Positions 1 to 13,123 of a stretch of 64,000 nucleotides of DNA are shown here, piece after piece. The DNA lies in assembly GCF_954871325.1 (NCBI RefSeq), contig NC_088776.1:60784954-60848953 (forward strand), given 5' to 3'. Positions within the stretch are counted from its first letter, which is position 1. Each line of letters starts with the position of its first letter. Both the position numbers and the translations under genes were made by a program. The notes under the pieces were generated by a model. The model did no database searches, was not told the DNA's origin, and saw only the letters and a program-made list of their open reading frames with translations. Origin of the DNA: Gordionus sp. m RMFG-2023 (lineage: Eukaryota; Nematomorpha; Gordioida; Chordodea; Parachordodidae).

Positions 1-211
1 AGAGGTGTGAGATTTTAGGTAAATATAGGCACTTTTTTAATAGATAAAAAAGTTGGTGCGATGGGATATGATTGATGAACTTTTCCAAGTTTTGCAACTC
101 GAAGAAGGTTTTATCGATAGTTTTTTCCGAGATTTTATTATTTATTAGTGGGGAGCCCAAGAGTTGGATATCTTCAATTTCGATAATATTGTAATCTTTA
201 AATGAGGTTAC
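1..211 (-). pseudogene. LINE reverse-transcriptase 3' fragment, running off the window edge
   Basis: The minus strand is open for about 70 codons and reads IEDIQLLGSPLINNKISE, then KTFFELQNLEKFI and LLKKCLYLPKISHL. These are the post-catalytic segments of the same non-LTR reverse transcriptase clade seen at 10.6-13.4 kb, where the matching segment reads SLTLLKSPLANATK and LIRKCLYIPKFMHI. The frame is undamaged here but has no start codon, and a stop lies just upstream, so this is a truncated piece that continues past base 1. It abuts an unrelated repeat at about 205-345. The family match is by eye. Confidence 0.7.
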
Positions 212-345
212 AGGCTACCTTATTAATCAAATCGATGGATTTGGCATAAGGCCGCTTTCCCCACTCTTCGTTAGTGCGTTCATATTCTACTTTGCTCCCA
301 ATTATAACGTTGAAACTATTAGGAAACTTCGATCTCAATCAATAA
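205..345 (-). repeat. Unidentified dispersed repeat, copy 1
   Basis: On the minus strand this stretch resembles the plus strand around 27,780-27,880: both carry a CCTTATGCCAA core followed by GATTTG, ATTAAGGTA or ATAAGGTA, and CCTGTAA. The corresponding frames read NALTKSGESGLMPNPS here and NAITENREGDLMPMPP at 27.8 kb, which suggests descent from a coding sequence. The family is not recognised. It directly abuts the LINE fragment, so it could be a 5' part of that LINE. Confidence 0.5.
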
Positions 346-720
346 AGGACAGCGATAATTATAACTTAATATAATTATGATTTACTAATATTATATTTTT
401 TTCCAATAATTGTAAAAATTATAATTTATTTTGTAATTTTAGCATTTTTGACTTTATACTAAGCTTAAATTAATAGTTGATTAAGTTTATTAATTTGTAT
501 ATCACTATAATAATTTAAAAAAATAATTAAGAAAATATTACTGAGCTCTCTGAGCTTTTAAGCGCTAGTGACACCCCTGCTAGCATGCGACCAATTCTGA
601 GAAGATAGCACATTATATATGCGAGACTCCTCCTTGCATATAAACGGTAGTTTTTTAAAGTCGAGAAAATTTATAATTAAAAAATAATAAGATAGCACTT
701 AATATAATTTTCAAATTAAT
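346..720. other. AT-rich intergenic DNA
   Basis: No open frame, repeat or motif of note. A short non-AT patch near 540-655 is not recognised. Confidence 0.5.
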
Positions 721-728
721 ATTTAACC

Positions 729-1176
729 TAGAGATCTGCAAAGTTAGGCCCGGCCCGAACGATCGGGCCGGGCTCGGGCCTATTCTTATTTAAAATAATC
801 GAGTTAGGGCTGGTCGGGCCTAATATTTTTAAAAAAATTTGGGCCTGGTCCTATCGGACCTTGTAATTTTTTTTAAATATATCAAAATTTAATAATTTTA
901 TATTGAATTTTTTATGTAAAATAAAAAATTATGATATTATTTTTTGAAACTAAACGCCATATAACCTATGTCTTTTATTTTCAGTAATTTTTAAAAATTA
1001 ATTTCTATATTTAAATAAATTTTGGTCGGGCCGGGATGGTAATTTTTTTTAAAAACATTTCGGGTTCGGTCTTGGCTGGCAAATCTTTTAAAAAAAATTT
1101 GCATTCGGTCCGGGCCGGCAAAACATTTTTAAAAATTTTGAACCGGGCCGAGCTTGAAAAATTAAGCCCGATACTA
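729..1176 (+). mobile_element. Non-autonomous hAT-type MITE (TAGAGATCTGCA family)
   Basis: A 448-bp element is flanked by an exact 8-bp direct repeat, ATTTAACC, at 721-728 and 1177-1184. It starts TAGAGATCTGCAAAG and ends ...CGATACTA, so the outermost TAG/CTA pair is inverted. GC-rich blocks (CGGGCCGGGC, GGTCGGGCC, CGGTCCGGGCCGG) alternate with A/T runs and can pair along the element. The 8-bp duplication and terminal TAG fit the hAT superfamily. There is no coding capacity. Related ends occur at 29,937 and 53,657. Confidence 0.8.
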
Positions 1177-1184
1177 ATTTAACC

Positions 1185-1939
1185 AATACTCTACCTATGA
1201 GCTGTGTTATGAGAGGCCCGAATCATTTAAGGTCTTGGCATACTATTAGGAGATTAAAAGATTATAACCATTAATATGTTTAACCTTGGAGAATATGAGG
1301 TAAGAAGATATTTTTTTTATTATAACTAAATTTACACAATGAGAAGTAAAAAAGGACATTTTTTCATTTCATGGCCATATTATGTGGAATAAAATTATAT
1401 TAGCCCATATATAAAACATTCTATAGCTATAATAGAAAAAAAAGTTTGCCGTTCCTATGTGTTCTTCTATACTATTGCTCACCATTTTTTTTAAATTAAT
1501 GTATTTTTATTAATAGTCTACATTTAAATGTCTCTAAATAGTTTGTCATCTTAAATTAGATTTCCTGAACTAATATCATTTGAAAAACAAAATAAATGTA
1601 TGAACATTTAATTTTGACTTTGGTGATTTGGAAACTTTACCAAACCAAACTTTCTGATCCTTATTTCATAGTAATAAAATTTGCATTAAAAAGAAAAAAA
1701 AAGATATAAGGGGTTATATATTACTTGCTTCTATGGCCTTATCAACTATATAATATAATTATATCAATTAAAATTTAGGAAACAATAAACAATTTTTAGG
1801 TATATGATTTTGAATGCAGATGAAACATATAACATAAACTTAAATAAATAGCAGGTAGGGGCAATTTAAAGCTGTTATCTGAGTTCCACTTACAAATAGT
1901 TGGGACATTTGAACGAGATTGAAAAATAAAATAAATCAA
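1185..1939. other. AT-rich intergenic DNA
   Basis: Nothing supportable. Only short chance open frames and A/T runs are present. Confidence 0.5.
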
Positions 1940-2545
1940 GAATAGCTAAGATGGAGATTTTTATCAGGCGGATTCTTCGCAAAATAAAAGGAAAATATAC
2001 AGTTCCATAATACAACCAACTATCTTAAATAGTAAGAGAACATGGCTAGGAAAATAATTTAATAGAAAATTTAACAGATTGCTAAACGGAAAAATATTGA
2101 GTTAGCCATATTTAAAAATCGGCTTAAAACAAGCCGTTTTTTACAACACTAGATGTAATAAAGATTTGGACATCTATATGTTAAATCCTGAAGCTTAGGC
2201 AATATTTTTTAAACTAAAATAATGAATTAGGCGATTTTGAAAATAAATTCAAAACGAATATAAATATACTAGGAAGGTTAAAGGTAGTATCCTCTAATAA
2301 AACAAAGATTTATAAAGAGACATATGTGATATAAACATTGATAAAACCTAAAATCAATGTAGAAAATATAGTGTAGAGTCAAAAAGTGATAGGTATGCGA
2401 AAGAGTGGAAGACCAATATTCCTATAGACAAAGTTTAAACCAATATCACTGAATATAAAATAAATAAAATGGATTGTGTAAGCGAAAAGAGATACCGAAG
2501 GAGCATAAAAGCTAAAAAGGGAAATGAATTTTTGAGAAAATTGTA
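1940..2545 (+). mobile_element. RTE-clade LINE, 3' fragment
   Basis: This matches the 3' third of the RTE LINE at 34.7-37.8 kb. The stretch at 1,950-2,050 (aagatggagatttttatc, then tacaaccaactatctt and gaacatggc) parallels 37,325-37,430. The stretch at 2,265-2,540 (ggttaaaggtagt, then a lysine-rich tail) parallels 37,530-37,810. The copy is much more diverged than the 34.7-kb element and has no usable frame. It is interrupted by MITE sequence at about 2,077-2,260. Confidence 0.65.
2077..2260 (+). mobile_element. Rearranged hAT MITE (TAGTGTTGTTAA family) inside the RTE fragment
   Basis: The stretch at 2,085-2,151 reads taaacgg, tattgagttagcc, aaaatcggc, and ends ttacaacacta, which is the right end of the MITE seen intact at 63,080. 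A second internal piece follows (gacatctata, aagcttaggcaatatt, aaaataatgaattaggcg). The order is scrambled compared with the intact copies, and no target duplication is visible. It lies within the RTE-like match, so it arrived after that LINE. Confidence 0.55.
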
Positions 2546-4220
2546 AAAAAATTTAGAATCTGTAATGTTGCTAATTTAAATAAATATTTTTTTCTAGATC
2601 TTCTCAATTAAAATTTATACTATTTCCATATTTTTAAATTTGCTAAAAATAATAACCTAACAAACTGGGTAACATGATTATATGTTGCGAATATCACAAA
2701 CTAGAGCAGTATAGGCCACAATCAAATTGCTATCTTATCTCATATTAAAAAATCTTTGACTTTCCAAATTTTAGGACTTTCGAAATAAAAACAGAGCACC
2801 AATGTTCAATTATATTTTGAAAACTCAAAAAAATAAACTAATTTAATTATAGATTGGACTTTAATTAAAGACAATCACTCTAAATAATTTTTTACTTACT
2901 TAACATCCTTAGTCCCTGATTGGAGGTTATTTTACTGATATAATTCTCTCTTTTATTTATTTCTCATAAATAATTATAATAAGTTTCCATTATAAGTTGG
3001 GTAAGATAATAGATTTCATTTAAAGAATTAATAATTTGTTACTTATTTTCAATCTGAGAGTTTCTAGAGTGAAAAATAAGATTTAAATTCTTAATCAATA
3101 CAATAATTGGGATTAAGAGAAAAGTTCCAACTCTATTATATTTTTATATATATTTATCTTTATAAATAGAGCCATAAAATTTTCCTTTCTTTTTATTGTT
3201 AATATAAAAATTATTATTTTTCAATTTTAAAAGCATTGGCGAATTTTTAAATTCAATTTATAAATTTTAATATGTATATAATATCCTGAATTTTAAGTAA
3301 GATTTCAGTTCAATTTTGAATTACTTTATATTTATATTAACTTTAATATCAACTTTCTATATAAGAAATAATTTTGGCAAATATTGCTTAAATTTTATTT
3401 TTGGAGTTCCAGTTTCTAATTAATTAAATTTATAAAAAATGATGTCAGAGAATGAATAAAAATTGAGAAAGAAAGATTCCAAATGTGGTTTCCAAATATC
3501 AATATTTATCAAGTTTAAAAGATATAATTTAAGTTTTGGAATATACCATTCTTTTCAAGATTATACTTTACTTTGATTTTTATCTGGATCTGCCTGATAC
3601 CATTTATCTATAAATCAATATAGAAATATATATTTATTCGTTTTCTACGATATTGTAAAAATTGATTCCTACATCAAATACTCTGAATTTAATATTTAAG
3701 AAAAATTTCGAGTAAAAATAATATAAAATTGTTCATCATACAAAGACATTTTAAACCTTATAAAATACAATTTCTATGACTATTAATCTAAATTATTATA
3801 GTTTTAACTTATGGAAAATTCTTATTTTCAATATATTCTAAAATTTGCGAAATTATTTACATAGGTTTGCCCAGTATACTTAAATTTTATGTAATAAAAA
3901 TATACATTTAAACTAATCAAATATCATCTCCACAATTTTTAATTTGATATAAACAAATATATACAATTCTCGTATATTTTATAATTCCTTACGAATGTCA
4001 TGCGGTATTTCTATGTTTCCAATTTTATTTTTAAAGAAAAGCAAAAAAATTATTATTCATATTAATAGTTTTATTAATGATTAAATAGCAGTTCCTAATT
4101 TAATTTTAAAAACTTTATTCATTAATACAAAAAATGAAGAGAGAAAAATATATTATAGAAAAAAATATATAGTAATGTAAAAAGCATCAAAAAATAATTT
4201 TTAAATAAAAATAAATTTAT
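2546..4220. other. AT-rich intergenic DNA
   Basis: Long A/T-rich stretch with no open frame or repeat I can support. Confidence 0.5.
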
Positions 4221-4662
4221 TTAACCCTTCACTTCAAAGGTGGGGTAAATAATAACCCACGGCTTTTATAATCATGGTAATTAAAAATCCTAAAGATAAT
4301 TTGACCTGGTTTTATAGTAGTTTAATATTTTGTTATAAGGAACATATTTAGCAAATTTCATGATAATTGATTTGATATTTTTTTAAAATATTTGCAATTT
4401 TGAGCTTGGGGTACTATAGGTCCCACCTTTGTACTTGAGAAATTTTTTTTATTAATTAATATTATTGTATATTACAAACTAATATAAAATTGAAAAAAAA
4501 AATTTATTTTTAAATTTTTCATTGTTATATTGTGACCCAAAATTTTAAAATTTTATACTATTTTTTTTCTTGTGGAGCAATACTATAAACGAGCATATGG
4601 ATAATTTAATATAATCAAGTTCTGGAAATATTTTCTATTTAATATTTATAACATTTTATATA

Positions 4663-4921
4663 GTTGAAGTAGATTCTAAGTCAAGTGATGATTATTTATA
4701 TGACAGCAATCACAACTCAAAAACAGAGGAAGATGATATAGATAGTGATGAGTGTGAAGATAATTATAAATATTGTTACAGTAAAATATGCTATCTTTTA
4801 ATAAGTTATAAAAAAAAATTAAGGTAAGGATTGCAAATTCAAGTGGAATAAAGAATGCTTGCCTCAAAAAATAACTAGATCCCATAATATAATTTTTTGT
4901 TTGCCAGGGGTTAAAGATACA
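4663..4921 (+). pseudogene. piggyBac-type transposase, N-terminal remnant
   Basis: The plus strand reads VEVDSKSSDDYLYD, then an acidic run KTEEDDIDSDECEDN, and after an in-frame stop continues GKDCKFKWNKECLPQK and TRSHNIIFCLPGVK. An acidic N-terminus followed by a tryptophan segment and an R-(T)-R-S-HNI...PG motif is typical of piggyBac transposases, which cut and paste at TTAA. The conserved DDD catalytic domain that should follow is absent, and the frame ends at the stop after GVKDTP. It is a dead gene, and the family call rests on motif plus TTAA ends. Confidence 0.75.
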
Positions 4922-5119
4922 CCATGAATATTAATAGATTCCAATTTCTATTGAAAGTTCTAAGATTTTATGATATGAATACAAGGGATACGAGTAAAGC
5001 AAATGATAAAACACAAAAGAGGAATTTTTAATGATATTAAAAAGATCTAAATTTTTAAAATTATTATTAGGGATGTTCTCAATATTACTGATGAAAAACC
5101 TACTTCATCAAATAAAAAA

Positions 5120-5254
5120 GGAAGATTCTACGATTGCCCAAGGGTAAAGGACAAAAAAATAACCTTTATTTGTTTAAATTGATCTAAATTTATTTATAAA
5201 GATCATATGAATACTTTTTGTCGTGAAGGTTATTATAAATTACATGATATTTGA
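5120..5254 (+). pseudogene. piggyBac-type transposase, C-terminal cysteine-rich remnant
   Basis: The frame reads GRFYDCPRVKDKKITFIC, a stop, then KFIYKDHMNTFCREGYYK. This follows the usual piggyBac tail in which spaced cysteines and a histidine form a zinc-binding RING-like finger (C-P-R-x-K-D-[RK]-K pattern, then FxC...C...H...C). One expected cysteine position is a TGA stop, a one-base change from TGT or TGC. It lies 200 bp beyond the N-terminal remnant, so at least the catalytic core is deleted. Confidence 0.75.
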
Positions 5255-5626
5255 TGATTAATATTTTTTTTTGTATTTAATATTTTTTTATAAAATTTAT
5301 GTAATTATCATTATTCAACATTGAATTAATAAAATATATAAAAAATTTCCGTTTTTTTTTGATGATAACACTATGATTAAAGGAAGGTCTCAAAAAAATT
5401 TTTTTATTTCATCAACTTTAGGAAAATTTGCAAAACTTTGTTTTAGAAGTAACTATTAATCTAAGATTTTTTATTTATTATCTCCAATAATTTCTTAATA
5501 AATAATCAAAATTTTAGATCTTAAACTTTAATATATTCTGAGATATAGCTAATCAAAATTTGGGGTAAAATAGACCCCACCTTTGTAGTTATGAGAGTTT
5601 TTTCCACCTTTGTAGTGAAGTGTTAA

Positions 5627-8600
5627 ACATTTATAAAAAAAAATTTAATTCAGATTTCAATTTCAAAATTTTGATTATTTTGTTTAAATTTTTCCATAAT
5701 TTAACAGTCCAAAATTTTAACTTCTTTCATATATTTCAATAAAATATTAAACAGCATCATCTCTTCCTATTATTTTCTATTCATGTTCAAATGTGAATGC
5801 CTCAGAATTCACGATTTAAAAAAAAATCTCGCCCAAAGACAAATAATATGTTAAGATGTATAACCTTTCAGTATAACATACCTGAGAATATATCATATTA
5901 TGATAAAAAACGTATTCTTTAGTAGATGCAAAGATTTGCATTTTTAGTGAATAAATAAATTAGATTAAACAATTTAATATTTTTTTAGAAATATTTTAGA
6001 TGACTTTATAGATTAGTAAGGTGTAGTTGACTGGCCTAAACATTTTATCAATTTTGCTAATTAATATATAAAAGTTTGCATGAGTTACTTTTAATTTTCA
6101 TTTTAGCCAATATCATGTAAGCCTGGAGATTTTTTTCAAAGATTCAGCATAGTTTGGATCATTATTTGCCAAATTTTGATGCCTACATAATATTATTTTG
6201 GCTAAGTAAATTAGTTATCTAATGACTAACTAAATATTTTGATTGTAGATTTAAATTTCATTTTATTATACCTTTAAGATAGCATATAAATCGTTCTAAA
6301 AATACTTTCAAAGATCAAGTGATAACCCTTAGAAGCGTAGTTTCTAGTAATATTTTATTAAATATTTCAAATTCCAAACTATTTAATATTCGCAACCTAC
6401 TACCCCCCTCCCCCATCTTCTTAAACTCTTTGTTATTTATTAATTTAGGAATAACGTGCTATCAATTTGATATTGAGTATATAATAATAGTCTTGATCAT
6501 TTTTCAATATTTAGCATTCGATCGATTGCCATTTGAGATTATATTGCTTTCTTATACTTTTCATGCTTATTATAATTTCCTATTTAAACAACAGATAAAT
6601 ACTAATGGTGTGAAAAACTCGTAGTCAAATTACAAATAATGTATTTCACATCAATTACTTTTTAAAATAAGATTTAAAATTAATTTTAAAATATTTTAAC
6701 AATAAAATATAGATATAGGCCTAACCAGCCATAAAATTTTGAATTTTTACATGGTCTTTAAATTAGTGTCATGTAAATATATTTTTTATATATATATAAA
6801 TAAATACATTTTCTAACAACATACCATAATTTGCCATTCGTTTTACTATTTTAAAAAATAATTAAATTAAAAAAAAATAAATTAAAATACTATTAATTAT
6901 ATACTTAAATGTTCGATTCCTATTCCTTAAAAATTATAAATAAATATATATATCTGGTGGCTCAAAATTAAAACTTTATTTTGGCAATTTTATAACCAAT
7001 ATGGGTAATTTTTTATTTAATGAAATTAATAATTTTATTTAAAAAAATATATGAAGCTTAATATTCTCGTTTTAGAAATTGATTGGAAAATTTTTAGAAA
7101 ATTGAGATGAAAAAAAGTAATATTTAACAAATAATAATAACGATCTTCGCTTAATATTTTTTTAAAAAAAAGTTATGACTTATATAGCTAAATACTAGGC
7201 CTTTTGCAATTTCCTAACTATAAATTATCATTTAAAACAATGATATTTTTAAAGATAAAAAAATATATGATGATTTAGTTAATATTTTATATTTTCTCAC
7301 TTTTTAGTTATTATATAAATTTATTATTATTTTATTGCTTTAATAAAATTTACAGGCATACCTGTCCTCACTATATATAAAGATAATAAGTTTAAACATT
7401 TATAATATTATATATGAGTTCAAGACAAGGTAAAAAATTAATACAACCAAAACAAAAGACAGAAAATCTCTATAAGATGTTTTTTCTAAAAATAAAAATA
7501 AATAAATATCCCTTAAGGGTGTTTTTAATAGACGATGTCGATTTTAGTTTTAAAATTTTAATAAAAGCGCACTTAGTTTCACATCTATTTATCTTGAAAT
7601 TTTGATTAGTCATTATCAAATTCTGATTTTCTTATAAATATGTACATCGGTGCTAAAAGGCTTTAGTAATTTAAATGTAATTTATAGGTGGTTTTACGAG
7701 TAAAAAGGATATCTCACTTAAGCGTTTGCCCTCATTATAAAAATGATACTACTAAATTAGTAATAATATAAGAAAATAAAAGAAATACATGTATAATTAG
7801 CTCTTTGAACTAAAATTTAAAATAAATTATATAATTTATAATGAGTAAAAAATTAACAACATTTGGATTTTATTTATATAATAATGCTAACTAATGTTTT
7901 AAATAATTTTAATTTGGATGTAGATATGTAAAAGGCAATTTCCACTGTTAAATATGAATCCCTGAGATAAATGTTCTGAACAAAAAGACCATGACAAAAG
8001 AACATTGAACAAAATGGAACTGGATAAAAATACTCATGGATGACATCGGATATATCCAAAATTTTGAATTTTAAATTATAAAAAATGGGAATTTTTTTAA
8101 ATTTCACTTTTATAAAGAAAAAAAGATATTTTTTAAAATCATTTTCTGAAGATCCCAGCAAATGAATGCTCTGCCCAGCTTTCCAAATTGCAGCATAAAC
8201 ATAAAAAACTAAGATTCAATCAATTGTTCGATGCTCTTAATGCATAGACCTACAGTCTACATGGTTTATAAAGATACAATGAATTAAAAAACAAATTTTA
8301 TATATTAATCAAAATTAATGAAGAATCAATATTATATTGAAAGAAAATTAAAAATATATAATTTATATAAATAAATTTAATCAAATCGTATAAAACTGGA
8401 AACTAAACTGAATTAAAATTAAGAGTACTTGATCTTATCCGATAGCAACAGATTCGATATTTAGCCTAATGGAAAAATTAACATTATGAAGTCTCCTTAA
8501 ATTTGTTATATTAAGATGATAGGAAAAAGGATAATATTTCAATCGGAGGCTACCATGTTCAATTAAGTATTGCTTCAAAAGAAAAATCATTCGTTGGCAT

Positions 8601-10569
8601 CAACAAATTGTTCACTGTATATCCCTATTAAAATAACTATAAATTTTTGAATTAATTAAAGAAAGATTCCTGACCGTCGCCTTATGTAGATCACTTTTTA
8701 AACTAATTTTTTAACTATATTATTGATCTCATAAACAGATTTTAAAAATCGATCGTGATAAGGATCACATGCCACTCTGAATGCGTTTTAAGTTTAGAAA
8801 ACAAACCCATAGTTAACTTTATAAACCAATAATTTTTTATATTTTTAATATACAGAACCGTAACAGCAACCAGTATCCTTTTTTGATCAGGTTTTAAAAC
8901 TCTGAATAAGACACATTATTTTTTTCTCAATTAAAAATATATTTTGATAAAAGTAATTAAAAATGACTTTCAAATTGTTATAAAAAACTTGAAATATCAT
9001 TTTAAATTTATTTTGATATTATATAAAGTAATTAAAAATAGCTTGCAAATTAATTGTAATAAAAAACTTGAAATATCATTTTAAATTTATATTAAAAATA
9101 TATAATCAATAAATAAAACTTTATTTTAAAAATAAAATAAAATTGAATACAAGAATGCGGATGCTTTCATTTACCTCATATTCTATCATAGTTTTAATAG
9201 TCCTTAATTTAGCTATATCTTTCAAGATATTTAAAGCCACATATCCAGTGCTTAAAATTTAAATATATTTTTATAATAAATTCCATATCAAATCAACCAA
9301 AATCAACTAGACTCCCTCCAATTTTTAAATATGGTATATTGGTATACTATAATAAAGAAAAAAAAAATTTTTCTTTATATCCTTAACTAGCTAAGATATT
9401 GGGGTTTAAAGAGCAGAAAAATGGTACATTTTTGACAAAATTCATTCATTAACCATCAAATATCGCAAAAATAATTTAAGCTCGATCAATTTAATTTTAT
9501 CATATACCTTAATAATAAATCTTTAATATGACATAAAAAATAAGTGATAAGCCTGATTAATTCTCAAAAAAATGCATATAGAAAGAAATATGTATTTTTT
9601 CCCAATTTTTTTTTACCGTATATGTATATCAGACGACTTTATTTATTCAAAATTCTAGACTGAGAAAAACGAGGGTCAAGGAGTTATTATCCTTTTGATG
9701 GCTAAAATTGATCAAATTTTGATATTTAATGAATGTTTATGTAATACTTTTTATTTATAAATTATGTCTAAATGAAAGTCATTTACATTATTATTAAAAA
9801 AAATTTTTTAATATTGGATGGGCGGGGTATATAAAGTTTTGTTTTATATTTTGGTTAAATTTTTCTTGAAATTATTGTCAAAATAATTTTTAATATTTTA
9901 TTTTAGCATAAATCAAAAAATAAAAGAGATTTTTTGTATTTGATGCCAATTCAATAAATTTTATACCAATAGCGCTAACAAGATCTGCGAACTAATTTGT
10001 AGATTATTTATAAAGATCAAAAATATTTATTCTTTATTCTTATAGCTTAATAAAACACCACATCAAAACTCATTAAAATACAATCTATATGCTAAATTCT
10101 TAGTTATTACTAACTGTTAAGAAATTTATACATTTGTAGTAAAGGACGATGCACTAGGATTTATACGGACATTTCCATGGACTGATATTCAAGCTATCAC
10201 CTTTAAATGGTTTATTACTATTAAAACAGCCTAATAAAACAAGTAAATTTCGTTTTTATCATTTTGTTTGATGGATAACGCATGTGCATTTTATTTATAA
10301 AGTTAGAAATATGTTTAAAATATATAATTCAAGAACCATATTGCCCCCCCCCCCTCAACATCTCAAATATAATTTTCAATAATAAAGTAAGAGCCTTTTA
10401 TTTATATATTAATATTATTATGTAAGTATTCATTAATTTTTCTATGACCATTTCGGTGTTTGTACATTTTTTTTGGTATTAATTAGGTTTTTATCACATT
10501 TATTTAGTGTCATATTAAAGTTCCATTAAGCTATATATTTAAATAATGATAACTTAAATTGTTTAAAAT
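5627..10569. other. AT-rich intergenic DNA
   Basis: Nearly 5 kb without a supportable gene. The longest open frames (6,319-6,624 plus, 7,874-8,161 minus) are composed of F/I/N/K/Y residues and resemble no family I know. A slightly less AT-rich patch at about 7,930-8,260 is unexplained. A C-run sits at about 10,344. No repeat pairing with the rest of the window was noticed. Confidence 0.45.
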
Positions 10570-11034
10570 AATGGGAAGACTTATTATATTTCTCTCACAA
10601 ATGTCCTATATGTCCCGCTAACAAAGAGACCCCATTACATGAACAAATAAAATCAAACATTGATAATTTTGACACTATTCAAATGATTAACTACAATCAT
10701 AATGTTTAAAAGAAGTAGATGATATAACACACAAATGCAAAATAATGTCAAATAAAATAGATCAAGGTGACATAGGTGGTGCAATTAAACTTATATCCTC
10801 AGATATCTTTATCCTATCAATGAAGAAATATTACAACTATTGAAACAACTATATCCTGAAGCTTCTACAGATAATCAACCCATCTCTCCTATCTACCAAA
10901 CTGTAATTTTTACCAGTTATAAAATAGTCAATGTTATTATCTTTCAATAAAAACTCAGCAGGTGGTCTTGATGGTTTCAGACCCTCCTATTTTCAATACT
11001 TAATTAATTCAAAAAATCCTTCCATAGTTCTGTT

Positions 11035-11474
11035 CAGCGTCATGAGAGGGAGGGGTAGGAACAGTTTGCATCCTATTTTTTTTGAGGGGGTAGGCGGCTT
11101 TAATGGGGGTAGAATAAATTTTTTGGGGGATTATCTATTGAATTTTGAGATTAAATAGGACAAAATTTATTGCTGAAAAATTAATACTTTTATTATAGAA
11201 CTATATACAATTCATCAATTAAATCTATATTGCAAACTATAATACATATTGTTTTCCAAATAAAACTTTCTGCTATCCTTTTAAATTACATTTAAAAGGT
11301 TTAGATATTTTAGCAAGCTCATAAAGTTATAATAATAAATTCATTGTAAATAATGGAGGATTTAATTAAATTTATTATCTGAAAAATAAATCCTTTAGAA
11401 AATTTTTTAGGAGGGTAGGCAAAAGTTTTTGAAGGGGGTTTGCATCCAGTGAAAATCCTGTCATGTAGACGCTG
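11035..11474 (+). mobile_element. hAT-like MITE inserted in the LINE (CAGCGTCTACATGA family, copy 1)
   Basis: A 440-bp insert splits the LINE reading between about 11,034 and 11,475. Its ends are CAGCGTCATGA and TCATGTAGACGCTG, imperfect inverted repeats, with GTTCTGTT at 11,027-11,034 and GTTCTGTC at 11,475-11,482 as a 7-of-8 target duplication. Removing it restores a plausible LINE sequence, which confirms a nested insertion. GAGGGGG-type motifs sit near both ends. No coding capacity. Confidence 0.8.
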
Positions 11475-13087
11475 GTTCTGTCATCAAGGTTTTAATAACA
11501 TTTTGTAATATCATAATAAATAATGATATTCCAAAACAAACTCACCAAATCCTTTTTGGTGCACGTCTAATTGCTTTATCTAAGCCAGATGGTGGTACCC
11601 GTCCCATGAAGTAGGCTCTTTCTTCAGAAGATTAATAGCCAAAATCATAATCGAACACATCAAACATGATGCTGTCAACATTTTAAACTCTTATCAACTA
11701 GGGGGAATGGCTGTGAAATAGCGGCTCATACCTTAAGAATTTACTTAGAAAACTCACCACCTGATTCTGTAATATGTAAACTAGATTTCAAAAATGTTTT
11801 CAATAGCCTACATCGTACCTCATTTTTAAAATTCTTCTATGAAACATTTCCCTGTTATTCAAAATTTATTGAATCCTCATATGGTTTTTAGACCCCATTG
11901 ACATATGGATCTTTTCAGATTTTATCCCAAGAGGGTATCCAACAAGGGGATCCATTAGGACCTCTTCTTTTTTGTTTTGGAATCCATCATCTCATTTACC
12001 AAATCAAACAAAATTTCAACCTACTTAATCTATGGTATTTAGACGATGAACAATCTGTGGCCCTTCAGCTAATGTATTAAGCGCCTTAAAACACCTGGAA
12101 ATCGATTCCCAAGCTATCGGCCTGATACTCAACATAAATAAAACAGAATTATGTTTCTTAAACAATAAGCCACAAAAGTTGGAAGGCTACAAAATAATTG
12201 TTCCTGACAGCTTAACCTTACTTAAGTCCCCATTAGCTAATGCGACCAAGTCAAAAGATTTACTCCATAAGATTTTTGAAAGCTTTTACAGTATGGAGCA
12301 CATTCTTAGTCTACTACTAGCACATCAATCTTTATTTTTAATACGCAAATGCCTGTACATACCTAAATTTATGCACATTTTCTGATCATCATCTTTTTTT
12401 TAAAAACAATAAATTCATATCTAAAATTCAGGATAAATTTAAAATATTTATAGAAAAATTAAACATAAATTTAAACTCATTCAATTGGTCATTGCACAGC
12501 CATCTTCTAAACTAGGCGGTTTAGATTTTTTTCCATCAATCTTTTATCCTTATCATTCGATTTTCTAACAATTCTATGATTTCTAGCTTCATATGCCCTA
12601 CCGATCGTTTATTAGACGACGCTATTGACAAATGGAAGGCAAACACACCCATTAACACCGTATTACCATCAATCATCACACACAAAAATTTTTTCACACC
12701 TTTAATCTCGAAATTATAAACAGATATATCAGTCAATCCACCTTTAGATTGCATTCAACTCCTTTAATTATCTGACAGACTTGGTGGTCACAAATGGTTA
12801 GAATCACTCCTTAGTCGCAACCTTGGTAATCTCTTATCAGATGAACAATTGAGAGTAACCATTAGTTTACGTCAAGGTTTAATATATTACAGCCTCATGC
12901 CTGCATCAAATGCAAATTACCCGTTGATTCAAAGGGTAGACATGGCTTAAATTGTCGCCTTCGTCAAGGGCGATATCAACGCCACTCAGCTGTAAACCAT
13001 ATAATAAATAGAAGCCTAACAGCTGCACACATTTCAAACAATCTTGAACTATCAAATTTATCTCAAGTAGATGGTTTTAAGACCTTA

Positions 13088-13123
13088 TGGTATGACAACC
13101 ATACCTGGTATGACAACCATACC
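13088..13123 (+). repeat. In-frame 18-bp tandem duplication in the LINE
   Basis: The unit TGGTATGACAACCATACC occurs twice in a row, duplicating six codons (WYDNHT). This is a local slippage event in the decaying LINE. Confidence 0.75.

Larger units (their letters stand above)
4225..5622 (+). mobile_element. Internally deleted piggyBac transposon
   Basis: The element is bounded by TTAA at 4,221-4,224 and 5,623-5,626, the piggyBac target. The terminal repeats are CCCTTCACTTCAAAGGTGG on the left and, read inward from the right, CACTTCACTACAAAGGTGG. The motif CCCACCTTTG recurs near both ends (about 4,420 and 5,577), giving sub-terminal repeats. Inside are recognisable N-terminal and C-terminal parts of a piggyBac-type transposase, with the catalytic DDD region missing between them. 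It is therefore a non-autonomous deletion derivative. Confidence 0.85.

Noticed and set aside
6319-6624. 101-codon plus-strand open frame starting MITLRSVVSSN
   Set aside because: Composition follows the AT-rich background, no motif is recognised, and there is no paralogue or conserved splice signal.
7874-8161. 95-codon minus-strand open frame
   Set aside because: F/I/Y/K-rich, with no recognisable domain. The underlying stretch is slightly less AT-rich, but that alone does not support a gene.
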